From contig JABGRK010000014.1 in NCBI GenBank assembly GCA_018648325.1, positions 1,656-65,655 of the forward strand: a stretch of 64,000 bases of DNA, written 5' to 3'. The notes under the pieces were generated by a model that did no database searches, was not told the origin of the DNA, and worked only from the letters and a program-made list of their open reading frames with translations. This DNA is from Chloroflexota bacterium (GTDB lineage: Bacteria; Chloroflexota; Dehalococcoidia; JABGRK01). The translations under genes were made by a program, and so were the position numbers. Positions 53,399-62,291 of this stretch are shown here, piece after piece; within the stretch, counting starts at the first letter, position 1, and every line of letters starts with the position of its first letter.

Positions 53399-54636
53399 AC
53401 AAAAAGATCAGAGTGATTCCATGGGTTGCTATGCTGGCGCTAATGCTTTCATTAGTACCTTTTGCCTCAGTGGCAGCTGATGAGACCGATAATGGGGTTA
53501 TCCAGGGTCAGGTCATTAATATAACTTCAGATGGTACTAGCTCCACAGCAGATGTAGAAGTCACCTTAAGGGCCCTTGATATGATGACTGGTCAGGAGCT
53601 TGACGGAAGCTCTGTTACTGTCCAGACCGACGTCGATGGCAATTATACGTTTGATACTTTGTCAACCGATGCTGAGAGACTCTATGAGGTAAGGCTTACA
53701 TTCCTGAGTGTAGTATATACCAATGATTATCTTGCCTTTGCTGCTGAAGAGACAAGCAAAACCGCTGATATTAATGTTTACGAGACCACTGAAAGTGATG
53801 AACTAATCTACATAGCACGTTCCTCTTCCGCGGTATACGCTGGAGAAGAGACGGAAGAGTCGCTTATTCCTATTTTTGAATCTTACATGATCGCTAATAA
53901 TAGTGATAGAGTGTATATAGGCACAGATAATGCCCCTGCAGAAGCTGAAGAAGGTAGTAAGGAAGTCTTAAGGTTCACACTGCCCACGGGGGCAACAAAT
54001 GTGTCATATGTTGCAGGGCTTGTAGAAGGCTTTGTGTTTGATACGGATGATGGTTTTGTCAGCACCTTGCCGGTCAAACCGGGACATCCAACAACCATAG
54101 ATTTTGCATACTATCTTGAAACAGATGGTAATACTTTAGATTTTTCCCGCAACTTTCATTACCCGTTAGCGGGTTCTTATGTCATAGCCGTACAGGATAC
54201 GGGTACTATTAAAGTGACTTCTACTCAATTGGCATCAAATGGCACGCAGGATGCCCAGGGTTCTACGTTTATACTTTACGCAGCTGAAAGTTTCTCTGCC
54301 GATACAGTTGTAACCGCCAGCATAAACCTTGCCGCGACTAATAGCCAGACAACTGTAATATGGTTTATTGTTATATTGGTTGTGGCTGCCGCTGGGATTG
54401 GCGGCGGTTATCTGTTTAAAAGGAAAAGGCCCCGTGATTTAGCTACAGTTCCGATTGTTACAGCTCATACCTCAGATGATACTAGGCAAAAGCTGTTGTT
54501 GGAGATAGCGGCGCTGGATGATCAGTTCGCTGCGGAAACTATCTCAAAGCAGGAATATGACGAGCTGCGCGTTGCGAAGAAACAGCAGTTAGTTGAACTG
54601 ATACGTGGGGCAAAATCGGATGCCTATGGAGAATAA
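53350..54636 (+). CDS. Extracytoplasmic beta-domain protein with single membrane helix, in the ccm operon
   Basis: About 428 residues. A signal peptide ends near VAAD; a carboxypeptidase-regulatory-like beta-sandwich follows (GVIQGQVINITSDG to about 130), then a second outer domain. One membrane helix (about 340-360) precedes a cytoplasmic tail whose DQFAAETISKQEYDELRVAK repeats the helix pattern of the preceding protein. The start is uncertain. ATG 53350 keeps a basic leader (PRRRQ, KKIR) but overlaps the previous gene by 49 bases; GTG 53413 avoids overlap but gives a leader without positive charge. It is a paralogue of 38599-39549, which has its own zinc ribbon. Function unknown. Confidence 0.7.
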   Translation: MPRRRQILCAVWRQFINKKIRVIPWVAMLALMLSLVPFASVAADETDNGVIQGQVINITSDGTSSTADVEVTLRALDMMTGQELDGSSVTVQTDVDGNYTFDTLSTDAERLYEVRLTFLSVVYTNDYLAFAAEETSKTADINVYETTESDELIYIARSSSAVYAGEETEESLIPIFESYMIANNSDRVYIGTDNAPAEAEEGSKEVLRFTLPTGATNVSYVAGLVEGFVFDTDDGFVSTLPVKPGHPTTIDFAYYLETDGNTLDFSRNFHYPLAGSYVIAVQDTGTIKVTSTQLASNGTQDAQGSTFILYAAESFSADTVVTASINLAATNSQTTVIWFIVILVVAAAGIGGGYLFKRKRPRDLATVPIVTAHTSDDTRQKLLLEIAALDDQFAAETISKQEYDELRVAKKQQLVELIRGAKSDAYGE

Positions 54637-55372
54637 GGAAGACAAGAGCACGAGTAACAGTGATTTTACTATTGAGGCTGAAGGGGTTACCAAATCATTT
54701 GGGCATCACCTTGTACTTAGGGGAATTGACCTTAAACTAAAGAGAGGTGAATTCCTTACTATATTTGGTCGAAATGGAGCAGGAAAGACGACTTTTCTCA
54801 AAATACTTGCTACGTTGCTCAGACCTTCCTTTGGCAGTGTTTATATGGCTGGTTTGGATCTCAGCAAGAATTCAATGGATATACGGCGCAAAATTGGCGT
54901 AGTATCCCATCAAACATTTTTGTATGATGAGCTTACTGCCTACGAAAATATCAAATTCTATGGCAAAATGTATGACGTTCCTAAGTTAGATGAGCGTGCC
55001 CGTGAGTTGATTGCTAAAGTTGGGCTAGCATCCTGCATTCATGAAAAGGTAAATACTTTCTCTCGTGGCATGCAACAACGTCTTACTATTGCCAGAGCCA
55101 TGGTTCACAATCCATCCATTTTACTTCTTGATGAGCCGGAAACAGGATTGGATCAATACGCCAGCGCAATGCTTCAGGACTTGCTTACAACATTTGAAGC
55201 AGAGAAGCGAACTGTAGTAATGACCTCTCATAGTCTGGAACGAGGGTTGCAAATGGGCAATCGTGTCGTAATCCTATCTGAGGGCAAGATCGCCTGTGAT
55301 GTAGCCAGTAAAGATATGAGTGTGTCAGGTCTTCAGGAACTGTACCAGCGTTACACCGGAGAAGAGCAATGA
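54620..55372 (+). CDS. ccmA: Haem exporter ATP-binding protein CcmA
   Basis: The ATPase of the CcmABCD complex that releases holo-CcmE. About 250 residues with Walker A GRNGAGKTT (about 43-51), signature FSRGMQQRLTIARAM and Walker B ILLLDEPETGLD. It overlaps the preceding gene by 17 bases if ATG 54620 is used; ATG 54626 is equally possible. The stop overlaps the ccmB start by four bases. The length is slightly more than E. coli CcmA because of an extra acidic N-terminus. Confidence 0.92.
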   Translation: MPMENKEDKSTSNSDFTIEAEGVTKSFGHHLVLRGIDLKLKRGEFLTIFGRNGAGKTTFLKILATLLRPSFGSVYMAGLDLSKNSMDIRRKIGVVSHQTFLYDELTAYENIKFYGKMYDVPKLDERARELIAKVGLASCIHEKVNTFSRGMQQRLTIARAMVHNPSILLLDEPETGLDQYASAMLQDLLTTFEAEKRTVVMTSHSLERGLQMGNRVVILSEGKIACDVASKDMSVSGLQELYQRYTGEEQ

Positions 55373-56079
55373 GTAAATCCATTGGTCAGATATTAGCTAT
55401 AATGCGTAAGGACCTGATCTCAGAATCGAGAACCAGGGATGTTGCAGTGTCTGTGCTTGTTTTTGCACTTCTGGTGATAGTGGTTTTCAGTTTTGCTTTT
55501 GAACCTGGGGCAGAAGTAACTAAAATGTTTACAAATCCTCAGCTGGAACAAATAAAACTATTAGTAGCACCAGGTGTACTATGGGTGTCTATTGTTTTCG
55601 CAGGAGTACTCAGTTTTAACAGGTCTTTTGCTCAGGAGAAAGAAAAGGGTTGCCTTGATGCATTGAAGCTATGTCCCATAGACAAAGAAGTTATTTATAT
55701 GGGAAAGATGCTGGGAAGCCTTGTTTTTCTGCTAATTGTTGAGATTATCATATTCCCATTATTCTCCGTATTATTTAATGTATCCCTTCTTGATCCTGCT
55801 ATCGTCCTGATTGCGGTACTGGCCACAATAGGTTTTGTATGTGTAGGGATTCTATTCTCGGCCTTATCTGTTTATACAAAGGCCAGGGAAATATTACTGC
55901 CTATTTTATTCTTTCCTATCGTTACTCCGCTAATTATTGCCGCAGTTAGGGGCACTGGGAGTATCTTGCAGGGAGGTTCTTTTGGAAGTATATCCAATTG
56001 GCTTGGGATAATGGTGGCATTTGACGTAATATTTATCATTGTATCGTTATTTATTTTCGAGTATGCTATTGAGGAGTAA
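55369..56079 (+). CDS. ccmB: Haem exporter membrane protein CcmB
   Basis: A 236-residue permease with six hydrophobic helices. LRKDLISESRTRD-type N-terminal sequence (MRKDLISESRTRDVAVSV) and SFNRSFAQEKEKGCLDAL are the CcmB landmarks. It pairs with CcmA as the ABC module that powers release of CcmE from CcmC. The ATGA overlap with ccmA couples their translation. Confidence 0.93.
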   Translation: MSKSIGQILAIMRKDLISESRTRDVAVSVLVFALLVIVVFSFAFEPGAEVTKMFTNPQLEQIKLLVAPGVLWVSIVFAGVLSFNRSFAQEKEKGCLDALKLCPIDKEVIYMGKMLGSLVFLLIVEIIIFPLFSVLFNVSLLDPAIVLIAVLATIGFVCVGILFSALSVYTKAREILLPILFFPIVTPLIIAAVRGTGSILQGGSFGSISNWLGIMVAFDVIFIIVSLFIFEYAIEE

Positions 56080-56109
56080 TAGAGCTAGACTGCAAGGAGG
56101 AAACCGGAA

Positions 56110-56790
56110 ATGAAAGAGAGAATAATGCAAAAAAGTAGTATTCTCCCTGTGACCAGTGTTGCGTTGCTGCTAGTTTCAGTGTATCTGATATTAGGCTATG
56201 TTCCTACTGAGTCGACCATGGGTTGGGTCCAGAGAGTTTTCTATTTTCATGTACCAATAGCCTGGTTATCTTATCTGGCTTTTTTTATTGTATTCGTTTG
56301 CAGCATATTTTATCTTTCGACAAGAGAGCGAAAATGGGATATAATTGCCCGTTCAGCAGCTGAGGTAGGGGTTGTTTTTACTGCTCTGGTTCTTGTTACC
56401 GGTTCTATTTGGGCCAAATCTTCCTGGGGTACGTGGTGGGAATGGAATGAACGTCTAACTTCTGAACTGGTGCTATGGCTGGTCTATATCGCCTATCTTA
56501 TGGTTCGCTCTTTTGCCACCGAGGAAGACCGGGGTGCCAGGTCTGCTGCAGTAATTGGTATTGCAGGGTTTTTCAGTGTTCCCATATCTGCACTTTCAAT
56601 CAGGCTGTGGGATACAGTGCACCCACAGGTGGATATCTTTAAAGGTGGGCTGGCACCTGAAATGCTTTTTACCCTGCTATTTTGCATTGTCGCTTTTACG
56701 GTTTTGTTCGTACAATTTCTGCTGATGAGAATATCGATGAGGAATGTTGAAGTCGAAATCGCTAAGCTAAGATATAGTTTTAGGCGATAA
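56110..56790 (+). CDS. ccmC: Haem handling protein CcmC
   Basis: Loads haem onto CcmE. It has 226 residues and six membrane helices. The WWD domain lies near 106-118 (WGTWWEWNERLTS), flanked by the haem-ligand histidines His47 (FYFHVP) and His171 (DTVHPQ). The aspartate usually found after the last Trp of WGxxWxWD is Asn113 here. AAGGAGG precedes the ATG at good spacing. The gap to ccmB is 30 bases. Confidence 0.93.
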   Translation: MKERIMQKSSILPVTSVALLLVSVYLILGYVPTESTMGWVQRVFYFHVPIAWLSYLAFFIVFVCSIFYLSTRERKWDIIARSAAEVGVVFTALVLVTGSIWAKSSWGTWWEWNERLTSELVLWLVYIAYLMVRSFATEEDRGARSAAVIGIAGFFSVPISALSIRLWDTVHPQVDIFKGGLAPEMLFTLLFCIVAFTVLFVQFLLMRISMRNVEVEIAKLRYSFRR

Positions 56791-56801
56791 GGAGACTAAT
56801 T

Positions 56802-56951
56802 ATGAATAGTGAAACTTATTTTTGGGCAGCTTTTATTGTATTGTGGGTAGTAATTATTGGCTATAGTATATTTTTGGTGCAGCGGAATTCGCAATTGAAA
56901 AGAACTCTTGCTCAGATGAAAGAGCACTTAAAAGAATCTCAAAAACGATAG
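56802..56951 (+). CDS. ccmD: CcmD-like small membrane protein
   Basis: A 49-residue protein with one membrane helix (about 6-26), an outside N-terminus and a charged cytoplasmic coiled tail. Its size, single helix and position directly after ccmC match CcmD, which holds the CcmABC complex to CcmE. Sequence identity in this family is low, so context carries the call. GGAG lies six bases before the ATG. It ends the ccm run; a 103-base gap follows before the haem genes. Confidence 0.8.
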   Translation: MNSETYFWAAFIVLWVVIIGYSIFLVQRNSQLKRTLAQMKEHLKESQKR

Positions 56952-57054
56952 TTATGGCGTAACCGGACAAGTAAAGAATGCCGGTTGCTCTAATCAAAGT
57001 ATGTAAAACCTTGCATAACGAAAGTTTAGTAATAGGTTAAGGGAGAATGATCAG

Positions 57055-58203
57055 GTGATATCAATAACACGACTACTGTGCAACAACATTGGACCAGGAG
57101 ACTACCTGCGCTATGAAAAGAAAGAAAATCCGGCACCGGTAATAGCTTGGAACTGCACTCGTCAGTGCAATCTTAATTGCATACACTGCTATGCCAGCGC
57201 CGACAATAATAAATCGCCCAATGAGTTAACTACCGCTGAGGGTGAGACTTTGGTTCGCGATCTGGCTGATTTCGGTGTACCGGTTATTCTGTTTTCCGGC
57301 GGTGAGCCGCTGATGAGAAAAGACCTGTTTCAACTCATTCGTCTGGCAAAGAGCCTGGGCATAAGAACCGCCCTTTCCACCAACGGCACTGTTATTACCG
57401 ACGATATAGCCAAGCAGATTCAGGATATCGGTTTTTCAGAGGTGGGCATAAGTCTGGACGGCATTGGTGCAACCAATGACCACTTCCGCGGTAAAAAGGG
57501 AGCTTTTGATGCAGCACTTACCGGTATTAGAAAATGCAAAGCTCTAGATTTAAGAGTGTCCTTAAGGCTTACCATAACTTCGCATAATTTTGAGGATATT
57601 CCGGCTATTATGAAACTGGTTGAGGACGAGGGAATTGAGCGAGTATGCTTCTACCATCTTTCATATTCGGGCCGTGGCGAAATAATTCGCAAGGAAGATG
57701 TTGATCTGACCACAACCAGGGCAGCGGTGGATAAGATTTGCGAAATTGCTTTAGACCTTTACAGCCGTGGTAAAGAGAAAGAAATACTTACTGTGAGCAA
57801 TCATGTTGATGGTGTGTATCTATATCAGAAGCTACTGAAAGAAAATGCATCACACGCTCAGGAAGTATATGATTTGCTTAAAATCAACGGAGGTAATAAC
57901 TCCGGTATCAAGATAGGTGCTATTGACGAGGACGGCAATGTGCACCCCGATCAGTTCTGGAGGAATCATACGCTGGGCAACGTAAAAGAGAGAAAGTTTG
58001 CCGATATCTGGACGGATATTTCCAATCCTTTGATGAAGGGCCTGAAGAATCGTGCGGGGCTGCTAAAAGGCCGCTGTAGTAAGTGCAAGTACGTTGAACT
58101 GTGCAACGGTAGTTTGCGTGCACGTGCCGAGGCTGTGTATGGAGATATCTGGGCAGAAGACCCGGCCTGTTACCTTACTGACCAGGAGATTGGGATAGCA
58201 TAA
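57055..58203 (+). CDS. ahbC: Radical SAM 12,18-didecarboxysiroheme deacetylase (AhbC/NirJ1-like)
   Basis: A 382-residue radical SAM enzyme. The 4Fe-4S cluster cysteines are Cys38, Cys42 and Cys45 in CNLNCIHCY. A SPASM-like C-terminus has further cysteines (CSKCKYVELC, then CYL) for an auxiliary cluster. AhbC removes the two acetate side chains of didecarboxysiroheme to give iron-coproporphyrin III. The segment FYHLSYSGRGE distinguishes it from the AhbD type next door. A GTG start with AGGGAG nine bases upstream is used; the ATG at 57047 runs into a stop at once. It opens the haem biosynthesis operon. Confidence 0.88.
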   Translation: MISITRLLCNNIGPGDYLRYEKKENPAPVIAWNCTRQCNLNCIHCYASADNNKSPNELTTAEGETLVRDLADFGVPVILFSGGEPLMRKDLFQLIRLAKSLGIRTALSTNGTVITDDIAKQIQDIGFSEVGISLDGIGATNDHFRGKKGAFDAALTGIRKCKALDLRVSLRLTITSHNFEDIPAIMKLVEDEGIERVCFYHLSYSGRGEIIRKEDVDLTTTRAAVDKICEIALDLYSRGKEKEILTVSNHVDGVYLYQKLLKENASHAQEVYDLLKINGGNNSGIKIGAIDEDGNVHPDQFWRNHTLGNVKERKFADIWTDISNPLMKGLKNRAGLLKGRCSKCKYVELCNGSLRARAEAVYGDIWAEDPACYLTDQEIGIA

Positions 58204-58205
58204 CA

Positions 58206-59357
58206 ATGACTGAGACGAATCAACAGCCAAAGAAAGCAGATTTGTTGACCCCAAAACTGCAACTGGTAGCCTGGGAAATGACCCAGCGCTGTAATCTGCT
58301 TTGTGCGCATTGCAGAGGGTCCTCAACATCCGAAATATATGATAATGAATTGACTCTTGAAGAAAGCTATCGGTTGGTCGATCAGATACTTGAGGTTGGT
58401 AATCCCATACTTATTCTCACCGGCGGAGAGCCACTTTCACATCCCCATTTCTTTGAGATAGCTCAGTATGCAGCGGGCAAAGGCATGAGGGTGGTAATGG
58501 GGACCAACGGTACCCTGATTACAAAAGAGATAGCAACAAGACTTAAGCAAATACCCATTGCACGGGTGGGGATAAGCCTTGATTTTCCTAATACAGAAGA
58601 GCAGGATGAGTTTCGTGGTAAATCCGGTGCTTTCAAAGAGGCACTGGCTGGACTGGCTTACTGCCGTGAAGTGGGGATTCCTACACAGATAAACAGTACT
58701 ATTACCAAGCTCAATGTTCACTACCTTGATAAGCTTTTAGATCTGGCTTTTGAGGTCGGAGCTATTGCTTTCCATCCATTCCTTTTGGTTCCGACCGGAC
58801 GAGGCAAGGCGTTGGAAGCTCTTGAGCTACCTCCCGAAGAATATGAAAAAACGCTTAACTGGATATACGATAAGCAAAAGGAACTTGGCGACAGGATGTT
58901 CTTCAAGCCTACCGATGCTCCGCATTACCTGCGGGTGATGAAGCAGCGAAGTCATGGACAGGAACAACCACAGGACCAGGGACATCCGGGTGGTCATCCC
59001 GGCGGCAAGGGTGGGCATCCGGGAGCTTCCGGGCATCCGACAAACACTATTTCCCGTGGTTGTCTTGCCGGACTGGGCTTTTGTTTTGTTTCAGGGCAGG
59101 GTAAAGTAAAAGGTTGTGGCTACTTTGACATTGAAGCTGGAGACGTTCGCAAAAACACCTTCAAGCAGGTTTGGGATGATTCCCCCCTGTTTAATCAACT
59201 CAGAGATCTTACTAACCTGAAGGGCAAATGCGGCGTTTGTGAATATAAGAGAATCTGTGGCGGATGCAGGGCAAGGGCTTATGAAGCCACTGGCGATTGC
59301 CTTGAGGCCGAACCATATTGTGTATACGAGCCACCGACGTGGGAAAATAACACTTAA
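58206..59357 (+). CDS. ahbD: Radical SAM haem synthase (AhbD/NirJ2-like) with His/Gly/Pro-rich insert
   Basis: Converts iron-coproporphyrin III to haem b by oxidising two propionates to vinyls. It has 383 residues. The radical SAM cluster is Cys29, Cys33 and Cys36 in CNLLCAHC; FHPFLLVPTGRG is characteristic of AhbD. The auxiliary cluster region has cysteines at 286, 293, 304, 342, 345, 351 and 354. Residues about 249-278 are an insert of repeating GHPGG units, with six histidines and little else but Gly, Pro and Gln. It could bind metal or haem or be a flexible linker. The gene starts two bases after ahbC stops. Confidence 0.9.
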   Translation: MTETNQQPKKADLLTPKLQLVAWEMTQRCNLLCAHCRGSSTSEIYDNELTLEESYRLVDQILEVGNPILILTGGEPLSHPHFFEIAQYAAGKGMRVVMGTNGTLITKEIATRLKQIPIARVGISLDFPNTEEQDEFRGKSGAFKEALAGLAYCREVGIPTQINSTITKLNVHYLDKLLDLAFEVGAIAFHPFLLVPTGRGKALEALELPPEEYEKTLNWIYDKQKELGDRMFFKPTDAPHYLRVMKQRSHGQEQPQDQGHPGGHPGGKGGHPGASGHPTNTISRGCLAGLGFCFVSGQGKVKGCGYFDIEAGDVRKNTFKQVWDDSPLFNQLRDLTNLKGKCGVCEYKRICGGCRARAYEATGDCLEAEPYCVYEPPTWENNT

Positions 59358-59372
59358 ATAGAAGATAATACG

Positions 59373-60353
59373 ATGGCACTAAGTACTATAGATCAAAAGA
59401 TATTGGAACTTTTGCAAACCGATTTTCCTATAATCAGCAAACCATATGTTGAAATAGGAAAACAAATGGGTATTTCCGAGGACGATGTGATAGCCAGGAT
59501 CGGGGAGCAGAAGGCAACCGGACTTGTCAGGCAGGTCGGCCCGGTGGTTGATGCGGCAAGTCTGGGATTCAAGACAACTCTGGTAGCCATGAGCATGCCC
59601 GAGGACGGGCTGGACAAGGCGTCTGATCTTATCAATGAGCATCCCGGGGTTTCTCATGCCTACAAGAGGGCACATCACTTCAACTTCTGGTATACGCTGG
59701 CGCTTCCCGGATCTGCTGATGCAGACGCAGAAGTGCAAAAGATTGCGGATAAGGTGGGTTCTAAGGAAGCTTTTTCTTTGCCTGCACTCAAGATATTTAA
59801 ACTGCGTGCTTATTTTTCCATGACCGATAGTGACCGGACCGAGTTTGATTCTACCAATAATGGTAGTGCTACAAATGCGCAGGTTGATTTAACTGATGCG
59901 GACAGGGCGGTAATCAATGCATTGCAGCAGGAATTACCTTTAGTATCCCGCCCATACGCCGATATGGCCACGCAGGCTGACATGAGCGAGGACGAGTTTT
60001 TAGCTGTTGCCAGGTCTCTTCTGGCGCGAGGCGTATTTCGTCGATATGGGGCAGCGGTGAACCATCACAAGGCCGGATTTGCTGCCAATGCCATGACCGC
60101 TTGGATAGCACCGCCGGACAAAGTAGAAGAGGCTGGGGCAAAACTGGCAGCGCTTCGCGAAGTGAGCCACTGTTATGAGAGAAGAACGAATCCAGCGTGG
60201 GCTTATAATATATTTGCCATGATTCATGCTCACAGTAAAGATGAATGTCAACAGATAGTCGATAGAATGTGTGCCGAAATGGGCCTTAACGATTATCTGA
60301 TGCTATTTAGTACACAGGAATTTAAGAAAATTAGGACGAAGTATCTGGTATGA
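59373..60353 (+). CDS. ahbA/ahbB: Siroheme decarboxylase, AhbA-AhbB fused in one chain
   Basis: Removes two acetate carboxylates from siroheme to give 12,18-didecarboxysiroheme. Most organisms make separate AhbA and AhbB subunits of about 150-160 residues that pair. Here 326 residues hold two Lrp/AsnC-like modules in tandem: residues about 1-155 (DQKILELLQTDFPIISKPY) and about 175-326 (DRAVINALQQELPLVSRPY). A low-complexity Asn/Ser linker joins them. The catalytic-type histidines are in KRAHHFNFWY and SHCYERRTNPAWAYN. The fold looks like a regulator but this lineage is an enzyme. The stop overlaps the next start by four bases. Confidence 0.9.
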   Translation: MALSTIDQKILELLQTDFPIISKPYVEIGKQMGISEDDVIARIGEQKATGLVRQVGPVVDAASLGFKTTLVAMSMPEDGLDKASDLINEHPGVSHAYKRAHHFNFWYTLALPGSADADAEVQKIADKVGSKEAFSLPALKIFKLRAYFSMTDSDRTEFDSTNNGSATNAQVDLTDADRAVINALQQELPLVSRPYADMATQADMSEDEFLAVARSLLARGVFRRYGAAVNHHKAGFAANAMTAWIAPPDKVEEAGAKLAALREVSHCYERRTNPAWAYNIFAMIHAHSKDECQQIVDRMCAEMGLNDYLMLFSTQEFKKIRTKYLV

Positions 60354-61003
60354 AAAAATCACAGGTAGCTGCGTACTACCCAATTTACTTGAATATATGC
60401 GACCGCAGATGTATCGTTATCGGTGGGGGAGAGGTTGCCCTTCGCAAGGTGGAGATACTTCTGGAGTATGGCGCCAATGTTGAGGTTATCAGCCCGGAGC
60501 TGGACCCGGAACTAATCGAACTTGCAAAAGATAACCAGATACCTACATTTGTTAGAGAATACAAAGAAGGCGATCTTGAAGGTGCTTTCGTTGTTATAGC
60601 TGCGACTGACAGTGACGAGATCAATCGGCAGGTTGCGGGAGAAGCACGCAGGCGATCTATTCTGATAAATGTAGTGGATGATGCTGAGTATTGCGATTTT
60701 ATCGTTCCTTCCGTAATGCGGCGGGGCGATATTACAATTACCGTTTCAACGTCAGGGAAAAGCCCTGCACTGGCACGCAAACTGCGTTTACAGATTGAGG
60801 ATCAGATAGGTGATGAGTATATTGCTCTAACCGAGCTTATTGCCGATGTTCGTACTCAGATAATTAAAGAGGGAATAAAAGTTAGCGGTGCAAGCTGGCA
60901 GGAAGCTCTTGATCTTCCCGCTTTATCTAAACTGTTGACCGAAGATGGCAAGGAAAAAGCCATGGCTTATTTACTAGCTAGTTTGAAATCCAAACAGCGT
61001 TAG
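60350..61003 (+). CDS. sirC: Precorrin-2 dehydrogenase / sirohydrochlorin ferrochelatase-type (SirC/Met8p)
   Basis: Oxidises precorrin-2 to sirohydrochlorin with NAD and may also insert iron. It has 217 residues. The NAD loop is IVIGGGEVALRKVEILL (about 23-39) and STSGKSPALARKLR is the second hallmark. It matches the N-terminal part of CysG without the methyltransferase, which is supplied by the cobA-hemD gene at 63210. The four-base overlap with the AhbA-AhbB gene gives tight coupling of siroheme formation to its decarboxylation. Confidence 0.93.
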   Translation: MKKSQVAAYYPIYLNICDRRCIVIGGGEVALRKVEILLEYGANVEVISPELDPELIELAKDNQIPTFVREYKEGDLEGAFVVIAATDSDEINRQVAGEARRRSILINVVDDAEYCDFIVPSVMRRGDITITVSTSGKSPALARKLRLQIEDQIGDEYIALTELIADVRTQIIKEGIKVSGASWQEALDLPALSKLLTEDGKEKAMAYLLASLKSKQR

Positions 61004-61025
61004 CTGCTTTTGTATAGAGATTAAT

Positions 61026-62291
61026 ATGTATATCGACCTTGTTGGATTAAATCATCGCACAGCACCGATAGCTATCAGAGAGAAGTTAGCTCTTAACATC
61101 ATTGACTCTGATGAGCTGTGGCAACAGTTTCGCACGCGCGGTGCTCATGGAATAGTTCTTTCTACCTGTAATCGTACCGAGGTTTATATTGCTACGGACA
61201 AACCCGGTGATGCAAAAAAAACAATTTTTGATTTTTTAAATAGTTATCTTGATACTCAGGACGACACTCTACTTAAACACTTATATATGTTGGATAGTGA
61301 AGCAGTAGTTAAACACCTGTTTCAGCTCTCAAGCGGGCTTGATTCTATGATAGTTGGTGAATATGAAGTGCTTGGGCAAGTGAAGCGAGCGCTTGAAATT
61401 GCTGAAGAAAACAAGGCAGTGGACTTATCCCTTCGCAATATTTTCCAACATGCTATTCGAGTCGGCAGGCGTGTACGCAGCGAGACGGATATAAGCAAAA
61501 ATGCATTGTCGGCAAGCTCGGTGGCAGTGGATCTGGCAATAAAAACCATTGGCGATATAGAAGACATAAAAATGCTTGTTATTGGTGCCGGTGAAGCCGG
61601 AAGGCTTGTGGCGCAGGTTGCCAGAGATATGGGGGTTGGTGATATAGCCATTACCAACCGAACGCATGCCAAGGCTTTGGGCCTAAAAGAGTCATTGGGT
61701 GTTACTGCAATCGATATGCAAAAACTGGACGAGGCGCTTGTTGAGTGCAACTGTATAGTAACATGTGCCACCGTTCCGGATTATTTGCTGGATGTTGATG
61801 ATGTTGTTGAGGCCATGCAAAAACGCTTCGGCAAGCGCCTGCTGATCATCGATATCTCTGTGCCTCGCAATGTATCGCCGGATGTGGGTAGAGTAGAAAA
61901 CGTATTTTTGTATAACATTGATGATCTATCCAAGATCACTGAAAAGAATCGCAAGAAAAGAGAAACTGAGTCTGAAAAAGCTCAGCTAATTGTTTTGGAT
62001 GAAATGGTAAGGTTCAAAGAGTGGTGGGGCCAGTACAAGTTCAGGCCGCTTATCCGTGCATTAACAAACAAGGCAGAATCGATACGCTCTGCACAACTTG
62101 AGCATGCTATGAAGCAATTGCCGGAGCTAACCGAAAAACAGCAGTATAATCTGGAGAAGATGACTAAAGCGATTGTGACTAAAATACTCAATGACCCCAT
62201 ATATGCTATTAAAGCCAATGGTCATAAGCATCCGGATTACGATAAACTGGTAGAAGATCTATTTAAACTGAATACTGAAGGTAACGAATGA
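61026..62291 (+). CDS. hemA: Glutamyl-tRNA reductase
   Basis: First committed enzyme of C5 tetrapyrrole synthesis: reduces glutamyl-tRNA to glutamate-1-semialdehyde with NADPH. It has 421 residues of normal length. The catalytic Cys48 is in VLSTCNRTE, the NADPH loop is VIGAGEAGRLVAQ, and the C-terminal dimerisation helix is present. The ribosome-binding sequence AGAG is about six bases before the ATG. It sits between sirC and hemC. Confidence 0.96.
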   Translation: MYIDLVGLNHRTAPIAIREKLALNIIDSDELWQQFRTRGAHGIVLSTCNRTEVYIATDKPGDAKKTIFDFLNSYLDTQDDTLLKHLYMLDSEAVVKHLFQLSSGLDSMIVGEYEVLGQVKRALEIAEENKAVDLSLRNIFQHAIRVGRRVRSETDISKNALSASSVAVDLAIKTIGDIEDIKMLVIGAGEAGRLVAQVARDMGVGDIAITNRTHAKALGLKESLGVTAIDMQKLDEALVECNCIVTCATVPDYLLDVDDVVEAMQKRFGKRLLIIDISVPRNVSPDVGRVENVFLYNIDDLSKITEKNRKKRETESEKAQLIVLDEMVRFKEWWGQYKFRPLIRALTNKAESIRSAQLEHAMKQLPELTEKQQYNLEKMTKAIVTKILNDPIYAIKANGHKHPDYDKLVEDLFKLNTEGNE

